NCBI RefSeq assembly: GCF_001700325.1
Contig: NZ_MATO01000067.1
Coordinates: 1-64,000, forward strand
DNA: 64,000 nt
Source of the DNA: Caryophanon latum
GTDB lineage: Bacteria > Bacillota > Bacilli > Bacillales_A > Planococcaceae
Reading direction: 5' to 3'
The notes beneath the pieces were generated by a model. That model did not search any database. It was given only the letters and a program-made list of their open reading frames with translations, and had not been told where the DNA came from. Made by a program: the position numbers and the translations under genes. This document shows, piece by piece, positions 29,503 to 39,359 of the stretch (positions within the stretch are counted from its first letter, which is position 1; each line of letters begins with the position of its first letter).

Positions 29503-30087
29503 TTGAACTTTCGTGAAATGACAAAAGAGCAACTTGCAGAAGAGTCGTTAATTGACTTAACGTTTGCAATTTTAGATGATAAAAAATCAACAATTACATT
29601 TGAAGATTTATTAAATGTTTTACAACAATTAAATGGTGCTTCTGATGAATATATGCAGGAGCAGTTTTTACAATTCTACACAGATATGAACATTGACGGG
29701 CGTTTCTTATTGAATCAAGAAGGTCAGTGGGGTCTACGTGAATGGTACAAAGTAGAACAAATTGAAGAAGAAACAGCACCAATCGTAAAAACGCGCAAGA
29801 AAAAGGCGAAAGTTGTTGCGGATGATGAGTTAGAAGAAATCGAAGTAGATGAGGACGACTTAGTATTCGAGGAAGATTACGAAGAGTTCGTAAGCGACGA
29901 CGAGGAAGAAGATGACGAGGAAGAAGATGTATTAGATTTCGATGCGGTTGTCGATGAAGACGATTTAGTAACGATTGAAGAAGACATTGAAGAAGTGATC
30001 GAAATCGAGGACGAAGAGTTTGAACTTGAAGAAGAGTTGGATGAAGAAGACGATTTAACGATTGTCGAAGAAGACGACTTAAAATAA
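29503..30087 (+). CDS. rpoE: DNA-directed RNA polymerase delta subunit
   Basis: A 194-residue protein with the folded N-terminal domain (LAEESLIDLTFAILDDKK, then FEDLLNVLQQL) and an extremely acidic C-terminal tail from about residue 105, the hallmark of delta. Delta binds core polymerase, speeds recycling and affects promoter selectivity by sensitivity to initiating NTP. I prefer TTG 29503, ten bases after AAAGGG; GTG 29494 is too close to that site and ATG 29518 has none. It precedes pyrG as in B. subtilis. Confidence 0.95.
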   Translation: MNFREMTKEQLAEESLIDLTFAILDDKKSTITFEDLLNVLQQLNGASDEYMQEQFLQFYTDMNIDGRFLLNQEGQWGLREWYKVEQIEEETAPIVKTRKKKAKVVADDELEEIEVDEDDLVFEEDYEEFVSDDEEEDDEEEDVLDFDAVVDEDDLVTIEEDIEEVIEIEDEEFELEEELDEEDDLTIVEEDDLK

Positions 30088-30140
30088 GGCGCTATTTCAA
30101 ACGCGGTGCTTGCCGTATGTAACTATGTGTTCTGAAAATG

Positions 30141-30230
30141 TAGGTGGCGATTTCTACGGAAAAAGCGTGAGAGCGCGTAACGTAGCGAGGAAAATCAAGC
30201 TATGCCCATGAAAAACCTGCTTTGATGAAG
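30141..30230. repeat. Degenerate hairpin repeat core downstream of rpoE
   Basis: GGTGGCGATTTCTACGG with AAAAGCGTGAG, then TATGCCCATGAAAAACCTGC, follows the arm order of the shared repeat core (compare 42820-42919 and 35940-36005), with many substitutions. Confidence 0.5.
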
Positions 30231-30264
30231 AGCGAACTGACAACGATAACATGCATTTACCGTT

Positions 30265-30435
30265 TATATACAAGGTGATTGAAATTTACAATGCGAACGA
30301 GGCTTGAAACAAGAGGCGGACTCCTGCGGTAAAAGCGTGAGCGTGACACGAAAGGCTCATGCCACGCCCGTGGAAAGTCTGCCTCGATGTGAAGAGCCGA
30401 CTAACAAAACTTTAAAATACATTCACCGTCTATAG
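30265..30435. repeat. Family B repeat, about 170 bp (copy B1)
   Basis: Starts TATATACAAGGTGATTG and ends CATTCACCGTCTATAG, so the ends are imperfect inverted repeats bordered by TATA. The interior holds the shared core (GCGGACTCCTGCGG, AAAAGCGTGAGCGTG, CACGCCCGTGGAAAG). The tail GAAGAGCCGACTAACAAAAC recurs at 38993-39011 and, inverted, near 61020. Confidence 0.82.
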
Positions 30436-30441
30436 AGCTAG

Positions 30442-30479
30442 AAAATCGCGTTAAGAATAAGTTCTTAACGTGATTTTTC
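30442..30479 (+). terminator. Probable rpoE terminator, displaced downstream
   Basis: A stem of about 15 pairs (AAAATCGCGTTAAGAA, 30442-30457, with 30462-30477), loop TAAG and a T-rich end. It is the first good terminator after rpoE, some 355 bases past the stop with repeats in between. Confidence 0.8.
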
Positions 30480-30494
30480 TTTTATATGTTAACA

Positions 30495-30728
30495 AGCGTG
30501 TTGATTAGCCATTCAACTGGCATTTCGCGTATGGTGGCTCGCTTTCCTGGGGCTCGGCTCAAGCCTCCGCGCCTCTCCTATGTCGAGGCTTACGGGGTCT
30601 TGAGGCACGAGCTATTCCCCAAGGAGTCTCGCCACCCGCTCCATGCCACAAAAATGCAGCGTTCATCTCCGTCTTGCTACTAAAAACAAGCAATTCAGCT
30701 GTATAAAAATAGCTAATCAACAGACCTG
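30495..30728. repeat. Full-length family A repeat flanked by an 11-bp direct repeat (copy A4)
   Basis: The outer ends GTTGATTAGC (30500-30509) and GCTAATCAAC (30712-30721) are exact inverted repeats. The hairpin core lies at 30533-30636 (GGTGGCTCGCTTTCCTGGGG to CCAAGGAGTCTCGCCACC). ATATGTTAACA occurs directly outside on both sides (30484-30494 and 30729-30739), as a target-site duplication would. Confidence 0.82.
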
Positions 30729-30778
30729 ATATGTTAACATCGTATAGGTCAGACTTGTTCGTTTTTAAATAAAAAATC

Positions 30779-30815
30779 TTGACTTCTTTTTACATAGCGT
30801 ATAGTATGTTGCTTG
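30779..30815 (+). promoter_or_regulatory. pyrG promoter with GGGC start site
   Basis: The -35 TTGACT (30779-30784) and -10 TAGTAT (30802-30807) are spaced 17 bases. Seven bases further is GGGCTCC (30815), the type of initial sequence used by Bacillales pyrG for CTP-dependent slippage. Confidence 0.82.
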
Positions 30816-30899
30816 GGCTCCTTAAAAAAGGAGATTGACCGTATATACAATACGCTCCCCCTGCAATGATCGTTGCGGGAGGAGCGTTTTTTATTTTTT
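30815..30899 (+). promoter_or_regulatory. pyrG leader with CTP-sensing attenuator
   Basis: The inferred transcript begins GGGCUCC. A strong terminator follows, with a C-rich 5' arm (ACGCTCCCCCTGCAA, from 30852) and GTTGCGGGAGGAGCGT plus a T run (to 30899). In B. subtilis, low CTP makes polymerase stall before the first C and add extra G residues; the G-rich 5' end then pairs with the pyrimidine arm and prevents termination. All parts of that arrangement are visible here, including a small hairpin CTCCTT/AAGGAG next to the start. Confidence 0.85.
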
Positions 30900-31044
30900 G
30901 TGTTGTACTGTGCGCATACATGTAAGACAGATGGATAATTCAGGTTGAGAAAGCTTCGAGGTCTCGCATCTCATAGCTTTTATTGTTTTTTAGGAGCAAA
31001 CAGCCGCATTGTGCATTTTCATTTATAAGGAGGATTTTTTCATT

Positions 31045-32649
31045 ATGACAAAATATATTTTCGTAACAGGTGGCGTTGTATCGTCACTTGGTAAAGGGAT
31101 CGTCGCAGCTTCACTTGGTCGCTTACTTAAAAACCGTGGTTTAGAAGTAACAATTCAAAAGTTTGACCCGTATTTAAATATCGATCCAGGTACAATGAGC
31201 CCGTATCAGCACGGTGAAGTATTCGTAACAGATGACGGCGCAGAGGCAGATTTAGACTTAGGTCACTACGAGCGTTTCATCGACATTAATCTTGGGAAGC
31301 ATTCAACAGTAACGTCTGGTAAAGTGTATCAATCGGTTTTAAACAAAGAACGTCGCGGTGATTACAACGGTGGTACGGTACAAGTAATTCCACACGTAAC
31401 GAACGAAATTAAAGACCGCATTCAACGCGCTGGTCGTGAAACGTCTGCGGATGTAGTCATTACAGAAATCGGCGGTACAGTTGGTGACTTCGAATCACTT
31501 GCATTTTTAGAAGCCATTCGTCAAATGCGTACAAACTTAGGGCATAACAACGTCATGTACGTTCACTGTACGTTAATGCCTTACATTAAAGCAGCAGGCG
31601 AAATGAAAACAAAACCGACACAGCACTCAGTAAAAGAGTTACGTTCATTAGGTATTCAGCCAAACATTATCGTATTACGTACAGAGCAGCCTGTACCACA
31701 AGATATGAAAGATAAAATCGCGCTATTTTGCGACGTGCGCCCACAAGACATCGTAGAATCTCGTGACGCAGAGCATTTATATGAAGTGCCACTGAACTTA
31801 CATGCACAAGGCTTTGACGATATCGTATTAGAGCATTTCGGCATTAAAGCACCGAAAGCGGACATGACAGAGTGGACGGAATTAGTACACAAAGTGAAAA
31901 ACTTACAACATAAAACACGTATCGCATTAGTAGGGAAATATGTAGAGCTACAAGATGCGTACATTTCAGTAGTCGAAGCGTTAAAGCATGCTGGTTACAC
32001 GTACGATTCAGATATCGAAATCGACTGGGTAAACGCAGAGGAAGTAAATGCGGATAACGTAGCGGAATTACTTGCGAACGCAGACGGTATTTTAGTGCCA
32101 GGTGGCTTCGGCGATCGCGGTGTTGAAGGGAAAATTGAAGCAACTCGTTTTGCACGTGAAAACAACGTACCATTTTTCGGTATTTGCTTAGGGATGCAAA
32201 TGGCGGCAGTTGAGTTTGCACGCAACGTATTAAAGTTAGACGGCGCACATTCAACAGAGTTAGATAAAGACACGAAGTACCCAATTATCGACTTCTTACC
32301 AGACCAATCTGAAGAGACAGATTTAGGTGGTACGTTACGTCTTGGTTTATACCCATGTAAATTAAAAGAAGGCTCAGTTGCACGTGCAGCTTACGGCGGC
32401 GAGGAGCTAGTATACGAGCGTCACCGTCACCGTTACGAGTTTAACAACGAGTTCCGTGAAGCGATGGAAGCAGCAGGTCTTGTATTCTCAGGCGTATCAC
32501 CTGACAACAAGTTAGTGGAAATTATCGAGTTACCAGAGCACAAGTTCTTCGTAGCTGGTCAATTCCATCCAGAGTTAATTTCACGTCCGAACCGTCCACA
32601 ACCACTATTCCGTGAGTTTGTAGGCGCGGCGTTTAACAACCGTAAATAA
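31045..32649 (+). CDS. pyrG: CTP synthase
   Basis: A 534-residue enzyme that makes CTP from UTP, ATP and glutamine. The N-terminal synthetase domain has [10 protein letters not shown], and the C-terminal class I amidotransferase domain has the nucleophile Cys381 in GICLGMQ and His in QFHPE. ATG 31045 follows AAGGAGG; an upstream in-frame ATG at 31009 lacks a site. Regulation is by the leader attenuator described at 30815-30899. Confidence 0.98.
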   Translation: MTKYIFVTGGVVSSLGKGIVAASLGRLLKNRGLEVTIQKFDPYLNIDPGTMSPYQHGEVFVTDDGAEADLDLGHYERFIDINLGKHSTVTSGKVYQSVLNKERRGDYNGGTVQVIPHVTNEIKDRIQRAGRETSADVVITEIGGTVGDFESLAFLEAIRQMRTNLGHNNVMYVHCTLMPYIKAAGEMKTKPTQHSVKELRSLGIQPNIIVLRTEQPVPQDMKDKIALFCDVRPQDIVESRDAEHLYEVPLNLHAQGFDDIVLEHFGIKAPKADMTEWTELVHKVKNLQHKTRIALVGKYVELQDAYISVVEALKHAGYTYDSDIEIDWVNAEEVNADNVAELLANADGILVPGGFGDRGVEGKIEATRFARENNVPFFGICLGMQMAAVEFARNVLKLDGAHSTELDKDTKYPIIDFLPDQSEETDLGGTLRLGLYPCKLKEGSVARAAYGGEELVYERHRHRYEFNNEFREAMEAAGLVFSGVSPDNKLVEIIELPEHKFFVAGQFHPELISRPNRPQPLFREFVGAAFNNRK

Positions 32650-32655
32650 TAAATG

Positions 32656-32700
32656 AAGGGGTTATCCACAATTTTTACGTTGTGGATAACCCCTTTTTTA
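32656..32700 (+). terminator. Terminator after pyrG
   Basis: A 16-bp stem (AAGGGGTTATCCACAA with its complement) and a T run. Confidence 0.95.
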
Positions 32701-32984
32701 TTGATTAGCGATCTTTGTACAGCTGAATCGTTTATTGTTAAGCATAAAACTGGAATGATTGCTGCATTATGATGGTAGGAAGCATGCGGCGAGACTCCTT
32801 GGGAAAAAGCTCGTGCCTCAAGACCGCGTAAAGCGCGATGTAGGAGCGGTGCGGAGGCTTGAGGAAGGGCTACGTCCATGTAGCACCGCCTTCATGATCA
32901 ACATCGTGTTTGCCGCCGAGCCCCAGGACTTTTGCGACGAGTAACCGCGAGCCGCAATACGCGTACTGCTAATTAACACGCTTG
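32700..32984. repeat. Long family A repeat with two internal modules (copy A5)
   Basis: Outer ends TTGATTAGC (32701) and GCTAATTAACACGCTT (near 32968-32982). Core arms are GCGGCGAGACTCC (32786) and CGAGCCGC (to 32955). Relative to copy A3 it contains an extra module after CTTGAG (about 54 bases, ending CATCGTGTTTGCCGCC) and a second short one (CTTTTGCGACGAGTAACCGC). Both modules recur in other copies. Confidence 0.82.
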
Positions 32985-33000
32985 TTGATGCTCGTATTTA

Positions 33001-33567
33001 TTAAGCAAACGGTGATGCGGGCGTATGATCCTCACCGAAATCGTCGTCATCTTCAACCATTTCGTCGTATGATAGTTTCATCGCCTCGTACACGAATAGT
33101 GCAGCGAGCAAGTGTGGCATAACGACACGCTTTGACAAGTCAGTCGGGTGTGGCAGCAGTCCGCCGCGCACTTTGAGTGAAATGTAAACGTAAGCAAGGT
33201 CACTTAACACATTGTCGTCCGATGCTTTTTCACTTGCAACAACGGCAAATGGAATGAAGTGATCGTTGCAGTAATGAGCAAGAGTAATGGCTTCTTCGTT
33301 GTCAGCAGTCGGTGTGAAAATGCATACACGATCAGCATCCGTTAATTGTACGTCTTTCGTGTAACGCGCAAGCTTCGTAAACGGCGCGGCACTTAAAAAC
33401 GCATTGTGTTCTACTGCTTGTAGCTCACCGAAGCAGGCGAAATAGACATTTCCTTCGCCGATTGCAGCTTGAGCGAGTAAGCGTGCAGCATCCTCAATTT
33501 GTTCTTCTTCTGTTTGTAAAACTCGTTGATATAACCCTGTTAATTGGGTCGTTAGCATTTTAAACAT
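33001..33567 (-). CDS. ywjG: DUF2529 family protein YwjG
   Basis: A 188-residue protein of the DUF2529 family. It starts at ATG 33567 (MFKMLTTQLTG), preceded by GAGGTG; longer readings add untypical residues. The fold resembles a sugar-isomerase (SIS) domain, with FACFGELQAVEHNAFLSAAPFTK near residue 50. The acidic C-terminus includes EDDDDFGED. Function is unknown. It lies opposite in strand to pyrG and spo0F, as in B. subtilis. Confidence 0.88.
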   Translation of the reverse strand: MFKMLTTQLTGLYQRVLQTEEEQIEDAARLLAQAAIGEGNVYFACFGELQAVEHNAFLSAAPFTKLARYTKDVQLTDADRVCIFTPTADNEEAITLAHYCNDHFIPFAVVASEKASDDNVLSDLAYVYISLKVRGGLLPHPTDLSKRVVMPHLLAALFVYEAMKLSYDEMVEDDDDFGEDHTPASPFA

Positions 33568-33671
33568 ATTCAACACCTCGACACACATTATAAAGCAATC
33601 CGAAAACACTTTCCATTCGGCGCATTGTCGATTAAAATAGTCGTTACTAATAAAAAAGATGAAAAGGAATT

Positions 33672-34049
33672 ATGTGTAGCTTTATGAACCATATTTTAGT
33701 AGTTGACGATGAAAAAGGAATCCGATTGCTGTTGCAGGAGTTTTTGAAAAAAGAAGGGTATATGCCAATAGTAGCAGCTAATGGAGATGAAGCGCTCGAT
33801 GCTACGACGAGGTACACATTTTCGTGCGCGCTGCTCGATATGCGCATGCCAGGAATGTCAGGGCTAGAAGTGCTGGCTGCGCTAAAGAAAATCGATGCGA
33901 CGCTTCCTGTCATTATGATGACGGCATACGGTGAACGACAATTAATCGAGCAGGCAAATAAATTGGGTGTTACGCACTATTTTATGAAACCGTTTAGTAT
34001 TTTGGAGGTACGTGATGTGCTGCGTCAAATTTTGCGGCAGGAACTCTAG
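33672..34049 (+). CDS. spo0F: Single-domain response regulator, Spo0F-like
   Basis: A 125-residue receiver domain without output domain. Conserved residues are all present: acidic pair Asp12-Asp13 (VVDDEKG), phosphoacceptor Asp56 (LLDMRMPG), Thr in MTAYGE and Lys in MKPF. In B. subtilis Spo0F relays phosphate in the sporulation phosphorelay, and its position between ywjG and fbaA is the same. The start is uncertain: ATG 33672 is only 3 bases from AAGGA and ATG 33684 is 15 bases from it. With sporulation genes missing at two nearby loci, it may act in another signalling circuit. Confidence 0.85.
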   Translation: MCSFMNHILVVDDEKGIRLLLQEFLKKEGYMPIVAANGDEALDATTRYTFSCALLDMRMPGMSGLEVLAALKKIDATLPVIMMTAYGERQLIEQANKLGVTHYFMKPFSILEVRDVLRQILRQEL

Positions 34050-34142
34050 GTAGACGGTAGCGAGATAGTTATATTTTTGATATGATAATGAAGGTATAAA
34101 TTATAAAAAATGTCCGTATTTTCGGGAGGGAGTCTTAACATC

Positions 34143-34997
34143 ATGGCATTAGTTTCAATGAAAGAAATGTTAATTACTGCAAAGGAAGGTAAGTACGCGG
34201 TTGGTCAATTTAACATTAACAACTTAGAGTGGACGCAAGCGATTTTACAAGCTGCTGAAGAGGAAAAATCACCAGTTATTTTAGGTGTATCTGAAGGCGC
34301 TGCAAAATATATGGGCGGCTTCGTGTCGGTTGTTCACATCGTTAAAGGATTAATGGCAAGCTATGGCACAACTGTACCGGTTGCGATTCACTTAGACCAT
34401 GGTTCAAGCTTCGATAAATGTAAAGAAGCAATCGATGCAGGCTTCACATCTGTTATGATTGACGCTTCACATCACCCATTTGAAGAAAACGTAGAAACGA
34501 CAAAACAAGTTGTTGAGTATGCACACGCACGTAACGTATCAGTAGAAGCAGAGCTAGGTACTGTTGGTGGTGAAGAAGATGGCGTAATCGGCGGCATCAT
34601 TTATGCAGATCCACAAGAATGTAAAGCATTAGTAGACGCAACAGGCATTGACTGCTTAGCGCCAGCATTAGGATCAGTGCACGGTCCATACAAAGGTGAA
34701 CCGAACTTAGGCTTTAAAGAAATGGAAGAAATTTCACAGTTAGCGGATTTACCATTAGTATTACACGGTGGTACAGGAATCCCAACGAAAGATATTCAAC
34801 GTTCAATTTCTTTAGGTACTGCAAAAATTAACGTAAACACAGAAAATCAAATCGCGGCAACGAAAGTAATTCGTGAGTTTTTAGAAAACGATTCAACAAC
34901 ATACGACCCACGCAAATACTTAGCACCAGCTCGTGAAGCGATTAAAGCGACAGTAATCGGCAAAATGCGCGAATTCGGCAGCTCAAACAAAGCATAA
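34143..34997 (+). CDS. fbaA: Class II fructose-bisphosphate aldolase
   Basis: A 284-residue zinc-dependent aldolase of glycolysis and gluconeogenesis. Metal-ligand segments are [15 protein letters not shown], then [11 protein letters not shown] and VLHGGTGIP. The [12 protein letters not shown] phosphate-binding segment is also typical. Start ATG 34143 follows GGGAGGG. It is followed by a separate gene for a transaldolase-like enzyme. Confidence 0.97.
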   Translation: MALVSMKEMLITAKEGKYAVGQFNINNLEWTQAILQAAEEEKSPVILGVSEGAAKYMGGFVSVVHIVKGLMASYGTTVPVAIHLDHGSSFDKCKEAIDAGFTSVMIDASHHPFEENVETTKQVVEYAHARNVSVEAELGTVGGEEDGVIGGIIYADPQECKALVDATGIDCLAPALGSVHGPYKGEPNLGFKEMEEISQLADLPLVLHGGTGIPTKDIQRSISLGTAKINVNTENQIAATKVIREFLENDSTTYDPRKYLAPAREAIKATVIGKMREFGSSNKA

Positions 34998-35022
34998 TAT
35001 CCGTAGCGTATACAAAGTTGTG

Positions 35023-35058
35023 ATAGGGGAAGAAGCGTTAAGCTACTTCTCCTATTTT
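35023..35058 (+). terminator. Terminator after fbaA
   Basis: ATAGGGGAAGAAGC pairs with GCTACTTCTCCTAT with one mismatch and one G-T pair; TTTTA follows. Confidence 0.7.
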
Positions 35059-35204
35059 ACAGAGCAGTAAAATAGACAGATGTTGGATTCGTGACCAAAA
35101 TTCGGCTCAGTACGTATAGTGAGCGTAAAGGCGACTTCAAGCTATAGTGAAGCGTTCACATGTTAAGGCGCGAGAAAACATCATACTTTTGGAGGAAAAC
35201 TACG

Positions 35205-35855
35205 ATGAAATTTTTTATCGATACAGCAAACTTTGATGAAATTAAAGAAGCGCATGCTTGGGGAATTTTATCAGGCGTAACAACAAACCCATCATTAGTT
35301 GCAAAGGAGCCGGGCGTAGATTTCCACGATCGTTTACGTGAAATTGCGAACTTAGTTGACGGTTCAGTTTCTGGTGAAGTCATTTCACTTGAAGCAAAAG
35401 GTATGATTGAAGAAGGTGAAGAACTTGCGAAAATTCACCCGAACATTACAGTGAAGCTTCCGATGACACCAGCTGGATTAGAAGCTTGCCGTCATTTTGC
35501 AAGCAAAGGAATTGAAACGAACGTTACGTTAATTTTCTCAGCGAACCAAGCGTTAATGGCTGCACGTGCAGGCGCAACGTACGTATCACCATTTATCGGT
35601 CGCTTAGATGATATCGGTCAAGATGGTGCAGAATTAATCGCGACAATTGCACAAATTTTCGCGGTACACAATATCGATACGCAAATTATCGCGGCATCAA
35701 TTCGTCACCCGCAGCACATTCAAGCGGCGGCATTAGCAGGTGCGCACATTGCAACAACGCCATATAAAGTGTTAAAGCAATTATTCCACCACCCGTTAAC
35801 AGACAAAGGCATTGAAGGCTTTTTAGCTGACTGGAGCAAGCGCGAAGGAAAGTAA
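35205..35855 (+). CDS. tal: Transaldolase / fructose-6-phosphate aldolase family protein
   Basis: A 216-residue short transaldolase of the MipB/TalC type. Schiff-base lysine is in NITVKLPMT, and the N-terminal [13 protein letters not shown] and SGVTTNPSL segments are characteristic. It either exchanges dihydroxyacetone units in the pentose phosphate pathway or acts as fructose-6-phosphate aldolase; the Bacillus orthologue (YwjH) is usually called transaldolase. ATG 35205 has GGAGG upstream. Confidence 0.93.
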   Translation: MKFFIDTANFDEIKEAHAWGILSGVTTNPSLVAKEPGVDFHDRLREIANLVDGSVSGEVISLEAKGMIEEGEELAKIHPNITVKLPMTPAGLEACRHFASKGIETNVTLIFSANQALMAARAGATYVSPFIGRLDDIGQDGAELIATIAQIFAVHNIDTQIIAASIRHPQHIQAAALAGAHIATTPYKVLKQLFHHPLTDKGIEGFLADWSKREGK

Positions 35856-35858
35856 TGA

Positions 35859-35886
35859 AAAATGTGTTCGTTCACATTTTTATTTT
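35859..35886 (+). terminator. Terminator after tal
   Basis: AAAAATGTG and CACATTTTTA form a short stem starting within a few bases of the stop, followed by T-rich sequence. Confidence 0.65.
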
Positions 35887-36030
35887 TCATCGCCATAAGC
35901 TAGTGTTGACACATATACGTTGCTTGAAACAAGAGAGGGACTCCTGCGGGAAAAGCGTGAGCGTGAGACTACAAGCTCAAGCCACGCCCGCGGAAAGCCT
36001 GCCTCGATGTGAAAAGCCACCTTTAACGGA
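35887..36030. repeat. Degenerate family C repeat (copy C3)
   Basis: TTCATCGCCATAAGCTAGTG and CATATACGTTGCTTG resemble the left part of the elements at 42603 and 60890. The core (GGACTCCTGCGGGAAAAGCG, then CACGCCCGCGGAAAGCCTGC) and GAAAAGCCACC follow. Terminal repeats have decayed and no target duplication is visible. Confidence 0.72.
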
Positions 36031-36295
36031 TCAACATGCTTTTAATGAAAAGAAACGTTTTCACTGTTTGCCATTAAAATGGTGCAGCGATACACAAGAC
36101 GTATTTGGGCGGAATTGTCTGTTCAAATACGTCATTATATGTTTTTTGCTTGTTTTTTTATGCGCTTAGTTTACGACATAAACGCATAAAAAAGCATCGA
36201 TGCAAAAAGGATGCTTAGCACATAAAATGATAGTTAGTTTTCGTGAATATAAAAAAACAGACGGATTTTTCCATATAATGAGGAGAATATAAATA

Positions 36296-37567
36296 ATGGA
36301 AGTTTATAAAATTAAAGGCGGTAATCGCTTAAAAGGCAACATTAAAGTAAGTGGTGCGAAAAACAGTGCAGTAGCGTTAATTCCAGCAACAATTTTAGCG
36401 GATTCACCAGTGACGATTGACGGTTTACCGGAAATTTCAGATGTGCTGACGTTGAAGCTATTAATGGAAGAAATCGGCGGTACGGTAACGTTTGAAAATG
36501 GCAAAATGACAGTCGATCCAACGAACATGGAAGCAATGCCATTACCGAATGGCAACGTGAAAAAAATGCGTGCGTCGTATTATTTAATGGGTGCGATGCT
36601 TGGGCGTTTCAAACGTGCTGTTGTCGGCTTACCAGGGGGCTGCTTTTTAGGGCCGCGTCCAATCGACCAACATATAAAAGGCTTTGAAGCACTTGGCGCA
36701 AAAGTAACGAACGAGCACGGAGCGATTTATTTACGCGCTGATGAGCTAAAAGGTGCAAAAATTTACTTAGACGTAGCGAGTGTCGGCGCAACGATTAACA
36801 TTATGCTTGCGGCTGTTCGCGCAAAAGGGCAAACGATTATTGAAAATGCCGCAAAGGAGCCTGAAATTGTCGATGTGGCGACGCTTTTATCAAATATGGG
36901 CGCAAAAATTAAAGGTGCAGGCACGAGCGTCATTCGTATTGACGGTGTTGATGAACTGCACGGCGCACAGCATACAGTGATTCCTGACCGCATCGAAGCG
37001 GCGACATATATGATTATGGCTGCAGCAATTGGTGATGGCATTCAAGTGGATAACGTTATTCCGTTTCATTTAGAGGCAGTAACGGCAAAGCTTCGTGAAA
37101 TGGGTGTAAAAGTGCAAGAGGACGAGGAGTCGATCTTCATTCCGAAAAGTGAAACGCTTCATGCTGTTGATGTGAAAACACTCGTATATCCAGGGTTAGC
37201 GACGGACATTCAGCAGCCGCTTTGCGTATTAATGACGCAGGCGGAAGGGTCATCAAAAGTGACGGATACGATTTATTCGGCGCGCTTTAAGCATATTGAT
37301 GAATTACGTCGCATGAATGCGGTTGCACGTGTAGAAGGGAATACGGCGATTTTAACAGGGCCGACGACGCTTCACGGATCAACGGTAACAGCGAGTGATT
37401 TACGCGCAGGTGCAGCACTTGTTATTGCAGGATTACTTGCGGAAGGTGAAACGGAAATTCATGACATTTACCACGTAGAGCGCGGCTATAGCGACATTGT
37501 GGAAAAATTAAACGCACTTGGCGCAGAAATTCGCAAAGAAACAATTACACCAGCATCGGCGAATTAA
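36296..37567 (+). CDS. murAB: UDP-N-acetylglucosamine 1-carboxyvinyltransferase, MurA2/MurAB
   Basis: A 423-residue enzyme for the first committed step of peptidoglycan synthesis, transferring enolpyruvate from PEP to UDP-GlcNAc. Cys116 in [12 protein letters not shown] is the fosfomycin-reactive residue. Lys22-containing [10 protein letters not shown] and the C-terminal [10 protein letters not shown] are typical. Its place between tal and glpX matches the second MurA (MurZ/MurAB) of Bacillota. The main copy murAA is at 61590. Confidence 0.96.
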   Translation: MEVYKIKGGNRLKGNIKVSGAKNSAVALIPATILADSPVTIDGLPEISDVLTLKLLMEEIGGTVTFENGKMTVDPTNMEAMPLPNGNVKKMRASYYLMGAMLGRFKRAVVGLPGGCFLGPRPIDQHIKGFEALGAKVTNEHGAIYLRADELKGAKIYLDVASVGATINIMLAAVRAKGQTIIENAAKEPEIVDVATLLSNMGAKIKGAGTSVIRIDGVDELHGAQHTVIPDRIEAATYMIMAAAIGDGIQVDNVIPFHLEAVTAKLREMGVKVQEDEESIFIPKSETLHAVDVKTLVYPGLATDIQQPLCVLMTQAEGSSKVTDTIYSARFKHIDELRRMNAVARVEGNTAILTGPTTLHGSTVTASDLRAGAALVIAGLLAEGETEIHDIYHVERGYSDIVEKLNALGAEIRKETITPASAN

Positions 37568-37674
37568 TCGTGCTAATTTTCAAATAGTATGCAACAATTA
37601 CAGATTAGTATGTTAAAATGAATGGCGATAATCGTTTTGCAAAAAAAGCAAAACAACAGGAGGCAGGAAACAAA

Positions 37675-38634
37675 ATGGAACGTAGTTTATCGATGGAAGT
37701 CGTACGTGTTACAGAGTCAGCTGCAATCAGCTCAGCAAAGTGGATGGGACGCGGGTTAAAAAATGAAGCGGATGACGCAGCAACAACAGCGATGCGCCAA
37801 ATGTTCGATACTATTCCAATGCACGGGCGTGTTGTAATCGGTGAAGGTGAAATGGATGAAGCACCGATGCTATATATCGGCGAGGAGCTAGGATTGCGTA
37901 ATGGTGGTCCAGAAGTAGATATCGCTGTTGACCCACTTGAAGGTACAAACATTGTGGCAAAAGGAACGAATGGTGCGATGACTGTACTTGCCATTGCAGA
38001 CCGAGGCAACTTGCTAAATGCACCAGATATGTATATGGAAAAGTTAGCGGTTGGGCCTGAAGCAGCTGGTAAAGTAAGTATTGAAGCATCTGTTACAGCG
38101 AACCTTTTAGCCGTAGCAAAAGCAAAAAATAAAGATATCGGTGATGTTGTAGCGACGTTATTAGACCGCGAACGTCATCAGCATATCGTTGATGAAATTC
38201 GTGAAGCGGGCGCGCGTATTAAATTCATCCAAGATGGTGACGTAGGTGCTGCGATCAATACAGCATTTGACGAAACAGGGATTGATATTATGTTCGGTAC
38301 AGGTGGCGCACCAGAAGGCGTAATTGCAGCAGCGGCATTAAAATGCTTAGGCGGCGACTTCCAAGCACGCTTAGTACCAGAGGACGAAGAGCAATTACAA
38401 CGTTGTAAAGATATGGGCATTGACGTAAACGAAGTATTAACGTTAAACGACTTAGTAAAAGGTGATGACGCAATTTTCGCAGCGACAGGCGTAACAGATA
38501 GCGAGCTATTACGCGGCGTGCAATTCAAAGCAGGTCATTGCTTAACACATTCTGTTGTTATGCGTGCAAAATCAGGTACAGTTCGTTTTATCGAAGGTCG
38601 ACACAGCTTAGATAAAAAACCAGTGATTGAATAG
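37675..38634 (+). CDS. glpX: Class II fructose-1,6-bisphosphatase
   Basis: A 319-residue GlpX-type phosphatase of gluconeogenesis. Motifs are [20 protein letters not shown], the metal site AVDPLEGTN and [12 protein letters not shown] 37675 is preceded by AGGAGG; the upstream in-frame ATG at 37618 is not. The order murAB-glpX-rho is conserved in Bacillales. Confidence 0.95.
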   Translation: MERSLSMEVVRVTESAAISSAKWMGRGLKNEADDAATTAMRQMFDTIPMHGRVVIGEGEMDEAPMLYIGEELGLRNGGPEVDIAVDPLEGTNIVAKGTNGAMTVLAIADRGNLLNAPDMYMEKLAVGPEAAGKVSIEASVTANLLAVAKAKNKDIGDVVATLLDRERHQHIVDEIREAGARIKFIQDGDVGAAINTAFDETGIDIMFGTGGAPEGVIAAAALKCLGGDFQARLVPEDEEQLQRCKDMGIDVNEVLTLNDLVKGDDAIFAATGVTDSELLRGVQFKAGHCLTHSVVMRAKSGTVRFIEGRHSLDKKPVIE

Positions 38635-38652
38635 AACAACGCATTTTGTACG

Positions 38653-38693
38653 AAAACAAAGCCCGACATTTGATTGGGCTTTGTTTTCGTTTT
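38653..38693 (+). terminator. Terminator after glpX
   Basis: A 12-bp stem AAAACAAAGCCC with GGGCTTTGTTTT and T-rich tail. Confidence 0.93.
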
Positions 38694-38838
38694 GTAATGC
38701 ATACATATCGCTCATCGACACATGTAACAAATAATGTAACTATTATTTAGGATATTTGTTATAATACTAACGATACGTAACATGTTGACTTCGTTTTTCC
38801 TACAATGACTCACCGTATGCATTTTGTGTAATCTATTC

Positions 38839-39038
38839 TTATAGAAGGTGATTGGATTTTAGAATGTGAACGAGGCTCGAAACAAGAAGCAGACTTCAAC
38901 GGAAAAAGCGTGACGCTTGACACTCGACAGCTATAACGTAACAGCGGTGAGAAAGCTCATGCCACGCTCGTAAAAAAAGCTTGCCTCGATGTGAAGAACC
39001 GACTAACAAAACGCTAAAACACATTCATCATCTATATA
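38839..39038. repeat. Family B repeat, about 200 bp (copy B2)
   Basis: Begins TATAGAAGGTGATTGG and ends CATTCATCATCTATATA, with the tail GAAGAACCGACTAACAAAAC before the end. The interior core carries an insertion (GCTATAACGTAACAGCGG region) compared with copy B1. Confidence 0.8.
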
Positions 39039-39042
39039 AATC

Positions 39043-39334
39043 ACGTCTGTTGATTAACTATTTGTATGCAGTGGAATTCATGATTTTTAGTCGCCGAGCT
39101 GAAATAAATGCTGTATATGAGTGGCAGAAAGCGCGCGGACGATTGAGTGAGGTAGTAAAAGCTACTACACGAGCGATCACCTTCAGAATAAATATCGTGT
39201 TTGCCGCCGAGCCCTAAAAATTGATGTGCGACGAGTAATTGCAGAAATATAAGTTTTGCTGTCTCGAGTAACCGTACAGACAAAGCGAGCCGCCATACGC
39301 GAACTGCCAATTAACTGGCGTATTAACACGCTTG
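39043..39334. repeat. Degenerate long family A repeat (copy A6)
   Basis: Outer ends CTGTTGATTAAC and ATTAACACGCTTG. It contains eroded versions of both internal modules: AATATCGTGTTTGCCGCC at 39191-39208, and GCGACGAGTAATTGCAG. Core arm AAAGCGAGCCGCC lies near 39282. It directly abuts copy B2. Confidence 0.72.
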
Positions 39335-39359
39335 TATATAAATAAAAACTATCATATAT

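Noticed and set aside
35855-36169. A 104-codon frame after tal
   Set aside because: It starts within the stop codon region of tal, crosses a terminator and a degenerate repeat, and shows no protein family features.
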